Notes under the pieces: model-generated | Databases searched by the model: none | What the model saw: only the letters and a program-made list of their open reading frames with translations | What the model was told of the DNA's origin: nothing | Shown: piece after piece, positions 48,697 through 57,265 of the stretch | Layout: each line of letters opens with the position of its first letter | How positions within the stretch are numbered: the stretch's first letter is position 1 | Assembly: GCF_023635005.1 (NCBI RefSeq) | Contig: NZ_JAMLJM010000009.1 | Coordinates: 1 to 64,000, forward strand | Length of the DNA: 64,000 nt | Direction: 5' to 3' | Source of the DNA: Flavobacterium luminosum | Lineage (GTDB): Bacteria; Bacteroidota; Bacteroidia; Flavobacteriales; Flavobacteriaceae | Program-made: the position numbers and the translations under genes

Positions 48697-50620
48697 CTAA
48701 AATTTCTATTTTACCATTTGTTTTCAGTTCACGAAGTTTTACGATTTCAAAAACAACTGGTGTTACTAACAAAACATAAATTGTGGACGTAATTGTTCCC
48801 CCAATGAGCGGGACAGTAATAGGAAGCATCACATCGGCTCCTGTTCCTGTTGCCCAAAGAATAGGTATCAAACCAAATAATGAAACCGAAACGGTCATTA
48901 GTTTTGGCCGCAACCTTTTTGCTGATCCATCAATAATATATTGTCTTAATATGGCTTCGGTGATAACCTCTTTGTTATTTCCGAATTTCGCCACCATTTT
49001 GCTCATAGATTCATTTAAATAAATGGTCATTAACATTGCCGTTTCTATGGCCATTCCAAACAATGCAATAAAACCGACAGCTACAGCTACCGACAAGTTA
49101 ATACCATAAAAATAGACCATAAAAATTCCGCCAATTAAAGCAAATGGAACAGTTATCATGGTGATTAATGCTTCTTTCATGGAATGATAGGTGAAAAACA
49201 GGATTAGGAAAATAATAACTACCACTATAGGTAAAATCAGACTTAATGTTTTGTTGGCTCTGATTTGATTTTCCCATTGCCCACTCCATTCCACATAGTA
49301 TCCTTTTGGCATTTTAGTCATCATGGCGTTTAATTTTTTCTGTGCCTCTTTTACCGTACTTCCCAAATCACGTTCCCGAACATTAAACAATACACTTCCT
49401 CGAAGCATCGCATTTTCACTGTTTATCATAGGAGGTCCATCACTTATCTTAACATCAGCAACCGTTTCTAAAGGAATTGGACCATACTGCATCGTTTGTA
49501 CTTGCAATTTTTTTAAAGCGTCCAAGCTATTTCTGTATTCTTGAGCATATCGTGCATTAACAGAAAAGCGTTGTCTTCCCTCAATGGTTGTGGTTAGTTT
49601 CATTCCACCGATAGCTGCTTCTACAACATTATTGATATCGTCAATAGAAAGCCCATAACGGCCAATTACGTCACGTTTTGCCTCAATATCAATATATTTA
49701 CCGCCTGTGATAGGTTCTGCATATAAATCTTTTATTCCGGAAGTACCTTCCAACGTTTTCTTGATTTTTTGAGATAAAACATCAATAGTATCTAAACTTG
49801 CACCATAAATTTTTATTCCAACATCCGTTCTAATACCGGTAGAAAGCATATTGATACGATTGATAATAGGCTGTGTAAAACCGTTTGTTACTCCAGGAAT
49901 TTGGAGTTTATTATTTATTTCAGTGATAATATCATTTTTTGTTTTGTCTTCTCTCCATTCAGCTTCAGGTTTTAGTAAAATAATAGTTTCAATCATGCTT
50001 ATCGGACTGTTATCAGTTGCCGTATTAGCCCTACCGGCTTTTCCTAAAACATGATCTACTTCGGGCACTGATTTTATTAGTTTGTCCTGCACCTGTAAAA
50101 TTCTTTTTACTTCAGAATTGGACACATCTGGTAATGTAACTGGCATAAATAAAATGGAACCTTCATCTAATGGAGGCATGAATTCTGAGCCTAAACGGGT
50201 AAACATCAGCATTCCAATTAATAAAGCAACAATATTAATACCTAATACCGTTTTACGCCATTTCAGACAAAAAGTTAGTATTGGTGTATAGATTGTTTCC
50301 AATTTACTATTGATTGGATTTTTTTCTTCCGGACGTAGTTTTCCTTTGAGTAAAAAGCTAATTAGCACCGGTGTTAAAGTGATTGCCAAAAATGCATCGA
50401 CAATAAGAATAAAGGATTTTGTATAGGCCAATGGACTAAAAAGTTTTCCTTCCATTCCTGTAAGAAGAAACACTGGTAAAAAAGAGGCAATTACAATTAT
50501 TGTTGAATAAAAAACGCCCGGCCCCACCAATTTGGAGGACGCTTCAATTATCTTAAGTTTTTCATCTGAAGACAATGGATCCTGTTCTTTTTTGAATATT
50601 TTTGATAGTTTCTCTTTCAT
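48683..50620 (-). CDS. cusA: CusA-type RND pump, C-terminal part (split gene)
   Basis: The 645-residue protein is the second half of a CusA permease. It begins before TM5 (KIIEASSKLVGPGVFYSTIIVIASFLPVFLLTGMEGKLFSPLAYTKSF) and continues through the second periplasmic domain (FMPPLDEGSILFMP) and TM7-12. Its ATG is 1 bp after the TAA of the N-terminal gene (TAAGATG). Together they would give a pump of normal length. A single base loss in the A6 tract just before the stop would join them in one frame (…NSKNPSKMKEK). It may be an assembly error, a real mutation, or a working two-piece pump. Confidence 0.85.
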   Translation of the reverse strand: MKEKLSKIFKKEQDPLSSDEKLKIIEASSKLVGPGVFYSTIIVIASFLPVFLLTGMEGKLFSPLAYTKSFILIVDAFLAITLTPVLISFLLKGKLRPEEKNPINSKLETIYTPILTFCLKWRKTVLGINIVALLIGMLMFTRLGSEFMPPLDEGSILFMPVTLPDVSNSEVKRILQVQDKLIKSVPEVDHVLGKAGRANTATDNSPISMIETIILLKPEAEWREDKTKNDIITEINNKLQIPGVTNGFTQPIINRINMLSTGIRTDVGIKIYGASLDTIDVLSQKIKKTLEGTSGIKDLYAEPITGGKYIDIEAKRDVIGRYGLSIDDINNVVEAAIGGMKLTTTIEGRQRFSVNARYAQEYRNSLDALKKLQVQTMQYGPIPLETVADVKISDGPPMINSENAMLRGSVLFNVRERDLGSTVKEAQKKLNAMMTKMPKGYYVEWSGQWENQIRANKTLSLILPIVVVIIFLILFFTYHSMKEALITMITVPFALIGGIFMVYFYGINLSVAVAVGFIALFGMAIETAMLMTIYLNESMSKMVAKFGNNKEVITEAILRQYIIDGSAKRLRPKLMTVSVSLFGLIPILWATGTGADVMLPITVPLIGGTITSTIYVLLVTPVVFEIVKLRELKTNGKIEILDAKE

Positions 50621-50621
50621 C

Positions 50622-51911
50622 TTAGACGGATTTTTTACTGTTAACCATTTCTTCCTGTTTCTCCGAAATATTACGATATGAATTTTCCACCATTACAATA
50701 CCATCGTCGACAACCACCCCTATAGCCAGCGCAATACCCGTTAATGACATAATGTTGGAAGAGATGCCGAAAGCCTCAAGTAAAATAAAACCCACTGCTA
50801 CGGATATAGGAAGCTGAATAAGGATAATTAAAGCACTTCGCCAGTGGAAAAGAAAAATAAGGATAATCAAAGATACAGCAATCATTTCTTCAATTAGTGT
50901 TCCTTTTACTGATGCAATGGCTTTTTCTATCAGTTCACTTCTGTCGTAGGAAGTTTTAAACGAAACTCCTTCCGGTAAACCTTTTTCGACTTCCTTCATT
51001 TTTTCTTTTACAGCATGTATTACTTTATCAGCATTTTCACCATAACGCATCACTACAATTCCGCCAACAACTTCTCCTTTTCCATTTTCGTCAAAAATTC
51101 CCAATCGTAAATCGCCTCCCATTTGTATTGAGCCAATATCTTTTACTCTTATGGGAACAGCATTATAATTTTTTATGGTAATATCTTCGACATCTTTAAT
51201 GTTCTTGATATATCCTAAACCTCTTACGATGTAAGACATATTACTCATTTCAAATTTTCGCCCTCCAACATCATTGTTATTCGATTTTACAGCATTCATA
51301 ACTTCCATCATGCTGACGTTATAGTATTGCATTTTGAGCGGATCTAACACTAGCTGGTATTGTTTTTCAAAACCTCCAAAAGAAGCTACTTCGGCTACAC
51401 CGGGAACTGTTTGCAGTGCAAATTTCACATACCAATCTTGTAATGCTCTTTGCTCTCCCAAGTCCATTCCATTGGCTTCTAAATGATACCAAAAAATGTG
51501 GCCTACTCCTGTACCATCAGGACCTAAAGTTGGAACAACATTTTGTGGAAGTAAACGTTGGGCATAATTTAATCGTTCCAACACACGGGTTCTTGCCCAG
51601 TAGGTATCTACATTGTCTTCAAAAATGATATAGACAAAGCTCATCCCAAACATGGAGGCTCCCCGTATATTTTTAACTTTAGGTATCCCTTGAAGATTAG
51701 AAACCAAAGGATAAGTTACTTGCGCTTCGATTACCTGCGGGCTTCTTCCCATCCATTCCGTAAAAACAATAACTTGATTTTCTGATAAATCAGGGATAGC
51801 ATCAATAGGATTCTGCTGAACACTGTATATTCCCCAACCAAATAAACCGGCTGCCACGAGCAGCACAATAAATCGGTTTCTAAGTGAGAATGTAATTAGC
51901 TTTTCTACCAT
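50622..51911 (-). CDS. cusA: CusA-type RND pump, N-terminal part (split gene)
   Basis: The 429-residue protein holds TM1 (FIVLLVAAGLFGWGIYSV), the PDLSENQVIVFTEWMGRSPQ start of the heavy-metal RND family, the first periplasmic domain and TM2-4 with VDDGIVMVENSYR. It then stops after NSKKSV, where the intact family continues into the TM5 loop. The stop follows an A6 tract (50630-50635). See the C-terminal half at 48683-50620. The junction comes in the cytoplasmic loop between TM4 and TM5. Confidence 0.85.
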   Translation of the reverse strand: MVEKLITFSLRNRFIVLLVAAGLFGWGIYSVQQNPIDAIPDLSENQVIVFTEWMGRSPQVIEAQVTYPLVSNLQGIPKVKNIRGASMFGMSFVYIIFEDNVDTYWARTRVLERLNYAQRLLPQNVVPTLGPDGTGVGHIFWYHLEANGMDLGEQRALQDWYVKFALQTVPGVAEVASFGGFEKQYQLVLDPLKMQYYNVSMMEVMNAVKSNNNDVGGRKFEMSNMSYIVRGLGYIKNIKDVEDITIKNYNAVPIRVKDIGSIQMGGDLRLGIFDENGKGEVVGGIVVMRYGENADKVIHAVKEKMKEVEKGLPEGVSFKTSYDRSELIEKAIASVKGTLIEEMIAVSLIILIFLFHWRSALIILIQLPISVAVGFILLEAFGISSNIMSLTGIALAIGVVVDDGIVMVENSYRNISEKQEEMVNSKKSV

Positions 51912-51917
51912 TTTTTC

Positions 51918-52391
51918 TTAATTTACAGATGAACTGCTGTTTTCTTGTATTGAATTAATCCAATGGATTATTTCTTGTCTTTGGGTTTCATTAAGTACTG
52001 CATCGTGATGTAATAATGTGTAAGATTTTAAAGGCATATCACCCGATTTAGTTTGTTTACCTATCGCTTCTAGCTTACTTTGCTGCTTTCGATTTGAATA
52101 ACTGCCAAACTCATTAAAATTTAATTCTTTTTTCCCGTTACTAATATGTGCCTCTACTAACATTCTAGCAGGTTGAATATAATCGTACCACAAATACTTG
52201 GTGTTGTTACTATGACAATCGTAACAAGATGTCTGAATTAGTTTTGAAATATTCTTTGGTGCTTTAGTTGTGATAAGAAAATCATTTGTATAATCCTGCC
52301 CTGAACTTTGATTTAGAGCAGGCTGATAGAATTGTATCGCTATCAATACCAAAAAAAGTGCTATGCCTACTTTTTTTAATCTCTTTTTCAT
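51918..52391 (-). CDS. Heme-binding domain (single-heme cytochrome-type) membrane protein
   Basis: The 157-residue protein has an N-terminal hydrophobic anchor (VGIALFLVLIAIQFYQP) and one heme motif, CYDCH (QTSCYDCHSNNTKYLWYDYIQP). The conserved pattern GDMPLKSYTLLHHDAVLN ... IIHWINSI is that of the haem-binding domain family found near Cus and cytochrome genes in Bacteroidota. It probably carries electrons or senses redox state in the periplasm. It is 6 bp upstream of the CusA gene. Confidence 0.8.
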   Translation of the reverse strand: MKKRLKKVGIALFLVLIAIQFYQPALNQSSGQDYTNDFLITTKAPKNISKLIQTSCYDCHSNNTKYLWYDYIQPARMLVEAHISNGKKELNFNEFGSYSNRKQQSKLEAIGKQTKSGDMPLKSYTLLHHDAVLNETQRQEIIHWINSIQENSSSSVN

Positions 52392-52392
52392 T

Positions 52393-53133
52393 TTATAATG
52401 TTTTTTTCAAACTACCACAGGTAAGCATTTGAGAACCATAAAAAGGATTTTTGATTTCTTTCGTTTCACTAATCCAAATAGCACCTTTTCCATCGTTATA
52501 CATTGGGCAATAATCCTGATACAATTTTTGCTTGGTTCCAAACATTTTAATTAAATCATTAATGTCTTTACTTAGTATAGCAAAATGTTCTCTTTGATGG
52601 TCTATTTTTCCTGCATTATCTCCTATGTGTTCGGCATGCTCTTTTGCATCATCAACAATGTCTAAATACTCCTTTTTTTGATTGGCCGACATACTGTTTG
52701 TAGTTGTTGAATTGAATGTTTTGTACAAAGCCTTACCTGCATTAGCCGCTCCTTTTGCATCATCCTTTGTTAATGCATTTTTCATTTTTAAATAATTTAC
52801 GACTATTTCATCTATTGAAAAGGCTGTTGCTGCTACAGATGCATTATCATTTTGAACTGCCGATGAGGAAGTAGCATTTGCATCTTCATGAGAATGATTA
52901 CTCTCGTTGTGATTATGCTCAACTTCTTTTTGAACTACGGGTTCTGTTAATTCCATTCCGCATTTAGAGCATTTTTCTCCTTTCTTCCCTGTAACTTCAG
53001 GATGCATTGGACAAGAAAACAATTCGTTTGAATTGGCAGAAGTTTCTGTTGTTTGACTCTCAGTTTCTTTATTTTTGTTATTGCAAGAAACTATTGTTAT
53101 TGCTAAGATAGCGGTTAAAAAAAGTGTTTTCAT
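52393..53133 (-). CDS. DUF3347 lipoprotein with heavy-metal-binding motif
   Basis: The 246-residue protein has a lipoprotein signal (IVSCNN), a heavy-metal-binding YHS-like motif (FSCPMHPEVTGKKGEKCSKCGMELTEP) and a His-rich spacer (HNHNESNHSHED). A helical DUF3347 domain follows, with HAEHIGDNAGKIDHQREHF and CPMYNDGKGAIWISETKEIKNPFYGSQMLTCG. It is likely a periplasmic copper-handling protein. A DUF3347 relative with a different N-terminus lies at 57266. Confidence 0.8.
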   Translation of the reverse strand: MKTLFLTAILAITIVSCNNKNKETESQTTETSANSNELFSCPMHPEVTGKKGEKCSKCGMELTEPVVQKEVEHNHNESNHSHEDANATSSSAVQNDNASVAATAFSIDEIVVNYLKMKNALTKDDAKGAANAGKALYKTFNSTTTNSMSANQKKEYLDIVDDAKEHAEHIGDNAGKIDHQREHFAILSKDINDLIKMFGTKQKLYQDYCPMYNDGKGAIWISETKEIKNPFYGSQMLTCGSLKKTL

Positions 53134-53158
53134 GATATGTGATTTTTTAGTTATTTAA

Positions 53159-53629
53159 TTATTTGTAGCTATGTTCTGTGCTTTGTTCGTGATAATGCTT
53201 AGTTATTTCTTTAGAAAACCGTTCAAGCTTTCTTTCTTTAGAAAAAATAGTAGAGATTGATTTTCCATTGATTTTAAAACTTACTTGAATATCAGTATAA
53301 GTATGCGCACTTATTTCATTTACAATAAAAGTATCTATACCAACATTTGCTAGTTCTACTTTTTTTGATTTTCCATCAGCAAATATTAATGAAGCTGTTC
53401 CTGTTATTTCAGTATTGCTTAATGGTTTCAATTTTTCATCAAGTATGAAAAAATATACTTTGCTATCCTTAATTAAAGTTTCGATATGATAACTTTTTAC
53501 TTTTTTGATGGTTCCATTATGAGGACCATTAGAATTGTTTCCGTTTTGTGCGAATAAATTCATTATTGGCATTATTGCAATTACTATTGCAATAAGTATT
53601 TGATTGTTTCTTTTTTCAATTTTATTCAT
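53159..53629 (-). CDS. Hypothetical periplasmic protein of the copper unit
   Basis: The 156-residue protein has a signal peptide (about 1-28, ending in NLFAQ). A beta-rich domain follows (GTIKKVKSYHIETLIKDSKVYFFILDEKLKPLSN ... GTASLIFADGKSKKVEL) with a His-containing tail (HYHEQSTEHSYK). No family is recognised with certainty. The conserved placement beside DUF3347 and Cus genes suggests metal handling in the periplasm. Confidence 0.6.
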   Translation of the reverse strand: MNKIEKRNNQILIAIVIAIMPIMNLFAQNGNNSNGPHNGTIKKVKSYHIETLIKDSKVYFFILDEKLKPLSNTEITGTASLIFADGKSKKVELANVGIDTFIVNEISAHTYTDIQVSFKINGKSISTIFSKERKLERFSKEITKHYHEQSTEHSYK

Positions 53630-53677
53630 TTTTCATTTTTTTAGAGTTAATTTTGGTTTAAAGAAATTGATTGAAAC

Positions 53678-54328
53678 TTAATTTTTATAAGCTTTGTAAT
53701 ATGAATAAGTACCTATTGATGTATTAATAAAATCAATTTCGCTTATCTCTTTAAATCCTGCATCAGTAATGTATTTTATCATTAATCCGTTTACATTATC
53801 AGTGGTGGTTTTGAAACCATCTAGTAATTGAACTAAATAAAAAGAAAACCGCATCCATTTTGTTTTTGCTTTACCCCAATCTCCAATGATTAATTCTCCA
53901 TTAGGTTTTAGTATCCTATTAATCTCTAGCAAGCACTTTAATTTTGTAATCATGTCTAACTGATGAAAAACAAGCGAACTATAAACCTTGTCAAATGAAT
54001 TATCTTCAAATGGTAACTTATTTCCATCATACAAAAAAAGTGGTGTTTCAATTTCTGCCTTATTTAATTTATACTCAGCTATTGATTTAATTTTAGGGTC
54101 AATATCAACACCTTGAACATTACTATAAGGAAATCGTTGTTTGAGTATGATTATGTTTTGCGCGGTTCCAAAACCAAATTCTAATATTTTTTCATTGTCT
54201 TTAGGGTTTATAAAATCTACTAATTTGTTTCTGAATTTTTTTTCGGGCATAGTTATTTTGATAGCTAAATCGTAATAATCACTTAAAAAATCATAACCCA
54301 GAGCAGGAATAAACTTTTTTGTACTCAT
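53678..54328 (-). CDS. Class I SAM-dependent methyltransferase
   Basis: The 216-residue protein is cytoplasmic and has the SAM-binding motif I (ILEFGFGTAQN), the acidic residue after strand 2 (VQGVDIDPK) and motif with FDKVYSSLVFHQL. It resembles ubiquinone/menaquinone-type small-molecule methylases. Its substrate is unknown. Presence within the copper unit, 8 bp before the outer membrane gene, is unusual for a methylase; arsenic or other metalloid methylation is only a possibility, as no ArsM cysteines are seen. Confidence 0.75.
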   Translation of the reverse strand: MSTKKFIPALGYDFLSDYYDLAIKITMPEKKFRNKLVDFINPKDNEKILEFGFGTAQNIIILKQRFPYSNVQGVDIDPKIKSIAEYKLNKAEIETPLFLYDGNKLPFEDNSFDKVYSSLVFHQLDMITKLKCLLEINRILKPNGELIIGDWGKAKTKWMRFSFYLVQLLDGFKTTTDNVNGLMIKYITDAGFKEISEIDFINTSIGTYSYYKAYKN

Positions 54329-54335
54329 TTCTTCT

Positions 54336-55145
54336 TTATTTTTTTAAATCGAAAAAAGTATAATATAAATTGAAATAAAAACCATTTGGTGCTGAACGTA
54401 CCATTGAACTCATTAATTCTTGACGGTATGCTAAATCCAATCGCGCCTGACTATTGAAAATAAATTGTATTGCAGGCACAACATCTAAATATGACTTACC
54501 ATTTTCATTAATTGTCTGACCAACAAATTCTACCATTAAATTAATATTTGTCTGTTTGTAGCTGGTATATTTTTTTGGATACATCAACTTACCAAATGAT
54601 AGCGTATAATTGGTAGCATTGTCGCCAATATTATCCGGGAAAGGATAATTTGGTTTGTTGTCATAAGCTTTTTCAAAACTCACGGATGAACTTATAGCTA
54701 CTTTCTTTATCAATTTAGTGGCAATAATTCCAGTTTCAAATCCTGTATTGTGTCCTAAGATTTCTATTTGCTCTTGATGGATGTCAGCATTGTTAAAACT
54801 ATATCTTCCATAGGCTGCTAATCTAAAATGACTATTTAAATCATCTGTTGAATAAAAACGATACTTTGAATAAAAACTACCTCCTTCAGTAACCAGTTGG
54901 CCGTTTCTATTGCTCACGAAAGCGGAACCACGAAACATAATATTTTTATTTAAACCATAAGTTACTTCGGGCATAAAATGGTAATTGTAGCCTGATTTCA
55001 TTTCCTCTTTGAAAAGTGACTGCATCACATTAACTGCAAGCGAGTTTGCAGGGACATTACTTGCCGGATCAGTAACTACAAATAACTCTTGACTAAAAAT
55101 ATTTTGGCAACTTAGTACAACAAAAAATAAAATTACCTTTCTCAT
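54336..55145 (-). CDS. Outer membrane beta-barrel protein of unknown function
   Basis: The 269-residue protein has a signal peptide (about 1-19, ending in FSQ). Repeated amphipathic strands follow (GYNYHFMPEVTYGLNKNIMFRGSAFV; FRLAAYGRYSFNNAD; YYTFFDLKK at the end), consistent with an outer membrane barrel of about 12 strands. No family is recognised. Its stop overlaps the start of the HMA protein gene upstream by 1 bp, which indicates cotranslation. It may be a copper-related channel. Confidence 0.6.
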   Translation of the reverse strand: MRKVILFFVVLSCQNIFSQELFVVTDPASNVPANSLAVNVMQSLFKEEMKSGYNYHFMPEVTYGLNKNIMFRGSAFVSNRNGQLVTEGGSFYSKYRFYSTDDLNSHFRLAAYGRYSFNNADIHQEQIEILGHNTGFETGIIATKLIKKVAISSSVSFEKAYDNKPNYPFPDNIGDNATNYTLSFGKLMYPKKYTSYKQTNINLMVEFVGQTINENGKSYLDVVPAIQFIFNSQARLDLAYRQELMSSMVRSAPNGFYFNLYYTFFDLKK

Positions 55146-55642
55146 TAATTTAGAATTTTAATGTGAAAATCATCCTCATTGTTAGCGGCATACGTTTCTA
55201 CATTCTTATATGATTTGGATAATTTTTTAAATTCCTTTTCAGTAACATAGCCTTTGTCAACTACTTGAAATTGTATTTCGGTCACGTTATTTGGTTTGTC
55301 ATTTACCAAAATGTAAGTGCTTTTAGTTATGGTTTCAGGTTTTGCTGTTACTACTAATGAGCCAATAAAAAAACCTGCTTTCTCCACTTTCTCCTTAAAT
55401 ACTTTTGGACTTAATTCATTACCTTCTTTAAGTGTTACGGTGAACGTGTTTGTATTTAAATCGGTTTCTACATTAACCACCTCAGGTAAGCTTTTAAGTT
55501 GCTTGTTTATAGCATTCGAACACATTGAACATGTTAGTCCGGTTGCTCTAATTTCGGCTTTTGAAATCTGTGCATTACTTTTCATTGAAAACATCAAAAC
55601 CATAGATGCAACCAATACATAAACTTTATTTATTTTTTTCAT
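55145..55642 (-). CDS. Exported HMA-domain copper-binding protein
   Basis: The 165-residue protein has a signal peptide (about 1-24, SNAQ). A ferredoxin-like HMA domain follows with a CxxC metal site (GLTCSMCSNAINKQL) and typical HMA strands (VETDLNTNTFTVTLKEG). The C-terminal 70 residues (YILVNDKPNNVTEIQFQVVDKGYVTEKEF) form an added domain. It is likely a periplasmic Cu(I) chaperone. Confidence 0.8.
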   Translation of the reverse strand: MKKINKVYVLVASMVLMFSMKSNAQISKAEIRATGLTCSMCSNAINKQLKSLPEVVNVETDLNTNTFTVTLKEGNELSPKVFKEKVEKAGFFIGSLVVTAKPETITKSTYILVNDKPNNVTEIQFQVVDKGYVTEKEFKKLSKSYKNVETYAANNEDDFHIKILN

Positions 55643-55643
55643 T

Positions 55644-56120
55644 TTACTCTTTTATTAATTTCAATATTTCTTCTTCTGTTGGGTTTTTAGCAATTAGTTT
55701 ACCTTCAGGGCTAAACAAGTATTTCGACGGTAATTCATCCACTCCAAACAAAATGGCAGTTTTGGCATCAAAGCCTTTAGGGTCGATAAGCTGCGTAAAC
55801 TTTATTTTATCCTTTTCAATAGCTTTTATCCATTTGCTTTTATCTGCATCAATCGAAATTCCTATTATCTCGATTTTCTCAGTATTTAAATCTTTATGGA
55901 GTTTTACCAATTTTTTATTTCCAAGACGACACGGTTGACACCATGAAGCCCAAAAATCTACGAGGATGTATTTTCCTTTGAAAGAAGTAATTTCTATCTC
56001 TTGGTTATGACTATTTTTTAATACAACTTTTGGCAATTCATCACCAATACTAATTTGAGCTTTCATTGAAAATGAAAACAGTATAAGAAGTGCTATGAAA
56101 TATTTTGTTTTAACTTTCAT
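55644..56120 (-). CDS. TlpA-like periplasmic thioredoxin
   Basis: The 158-residue protein has a signal peptide (about 1-21). A thioredoxin-fold TlpA/ResA-like domain follows (FWASWCQPCRLGNKKLVKLHKDL; WCQPC). A cis-Pro loop LPSKYLFSPEGKLIAKNP is present. It probably reduces cysteines of copper-binding periplasmic proteins or of apocytochromes. The gene is 1 bp from the HMA protein. Confidence 0.85.
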   Translation of the reverse strand: MKVKTKYFIALLILFSFSMKAQISIGDELPKVVLKNSHNQEIEITSFKGKYILVDFWASWCQPCRLGNKKLVKLHKDLNTEKIEIIGISIDADKSKWIKAIEKDKIKFTQLIDPKGFDAKTAILFGVDELPSKYLFSPEGKLIAKNPTEEEILKLIKE

Positions 56121-56156
56121 TTATTTAAAATCATTTTAACCTTTTTGTTTTATGAA

Positions 56157-56188
56157 GATTAAGCCTAATATTACAATCAGGCTTAATC
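56157..56188. terminator. 10-bp hairpin between YVTN and TlpA genes (possible terminator or attenuator)
   Basis: GATTAAGCCT and AGGCTTAATC form a 10-bp perfect stem with a 12-nt loop, 9 bp past the stop at 56198. On the minus strand there is no clear T run, so it may reduce rather than stop transcription, or protect mRNA ends. Confidence 0.45.
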
Positions 56189-56197
56189 TAATAGCTT

Positions 56198-57247
56198 TTA
56201 CATTTTAATAACTATTCCGTTAGGTTTAACCCCAACGTTTATTGTTTTAGTTACTGTATGGCTTGTAGTATTAATAACTGACACAGTATTGGCTGTTTGA
56301 TTGGTTACATATGCAGTATTACCGTCAGTTGTGAAGGCAATTGCGTGTGCTCCGGCTCCTGTATTAAATGAACTTCCATGCATCCACATTCCCATTCCTG
56401 CATCCCAAGTATAGTAATGTACCTTACCATTCATCGGGTCTGAAACCCATAGTTCATTTTTGATACCGTTATATGATGCTATTCCCGGCATAAACCCTAA
56501 TGCAATTGTTTCGTCAACCGTATCAGTTGCCACGTCTATAACAGAAATGGTTTGCCCGTCTTCGTTATCTACATACATTTTTCCGTTACTTCCAGTCCAA
56601 GCTCCTACCGGATTGTCTCCAACGGCAATGGTTGTGATAATTGCTTTTGTTGCGGTGTTTATCACTGTTATATTATCATCATCGCCATTTGCTACATAAG
56701 CTTTGGCTCCATCTGATGAAAATGTTAATTCGGCAGGCATCATTCCGACTGTTATTGTATTTTTTAGTGCATATGTAGTAGCATTATACACCAATACTTT
56801 TCCATCCATATCCATTTGCGGTACCCAAATTTCTGTGCCATCCGGTGAATAAATTGTATTGTGGTTCATCGCAGGAAGATTCATGTTTTCTATCGTTTTA
56901 CCAGTCATAGCATTAATAATCAGCATTTTTCCTGTCATTCCCGATGTACTGCCTGTATGACCTGCTGAAAAATCCATTCCAGGTACGCCAATAGCCAAAT
57001 GATCTTGGTGTGATGAAATGTGATGTGGCCACATAATCATATCTGCACCACTTCCCATTAATTCAATTGTTTGGGTAACTTCACCTGTAGATAATTTAAT
57101 TACAGAAACCGAAGCATCTTCACCATTTATTACATAAGCCGCAGGATAATCAATATTTACGGCCATATCCATTTTGTCGTCATTGTCATTACAAGAAGAC
57201 AGAAATAATGCTCCAACGAACGAAGCTATGATTGATAAATTTTTCAT
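56198..57247 (-). CDS. YVTN beta-propeller lipoprotein (YncE-like)
   Basis: The 349-residue protein has a lipoprotein signal (LSSCNDN, C19). About seven beta-propeller blades follow with the YVTN type repeat (AYVANGDDDNITVINTATKAIITTIAVGDNP; AYVTNQTANTVSVINTTSHTVTKTINVGVKPNG). Met- and His-rich sites (MIMWPHHISSHQDHLAIG; GMGMWMHGSS) may bind Cu. Likely periplasmic or outer membrane; function unknown. Confidence 0.8.
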   Translation of the reverse strand: MKNLSIIASFVGALFLSSCNDNDDKMDMAVNIDYPAAYVINGEDASVSVIKLSTGEVTQTIELMGSGADMIMWPHHISSHQDHLAIGVPGMDFSAGHTGSTSGMTGKMLIINAMTGKTIENMNLPAMNHNTIYSPDGTEIWVPQMDMDGKVLVYNATTYALKNTITVGMMPAELTFSSDGAKAYVANGDDDNITVINTATKAIITTIAVGDNPVGAWTGSNGKMYVDNEDGQTISVIDVATDTVDETIALGFMPGIASYNGIKNELWVSDPMNGKVHYYTWDAGMGMWMHGSSFNTGAGAHAIAFTTDGNTAYVTNQTANTVSVINTTSHTVTKTINVGVKPNGIVIKM

Positions 57248-57265
57248 TTATAGTTTTTTTGAAGG

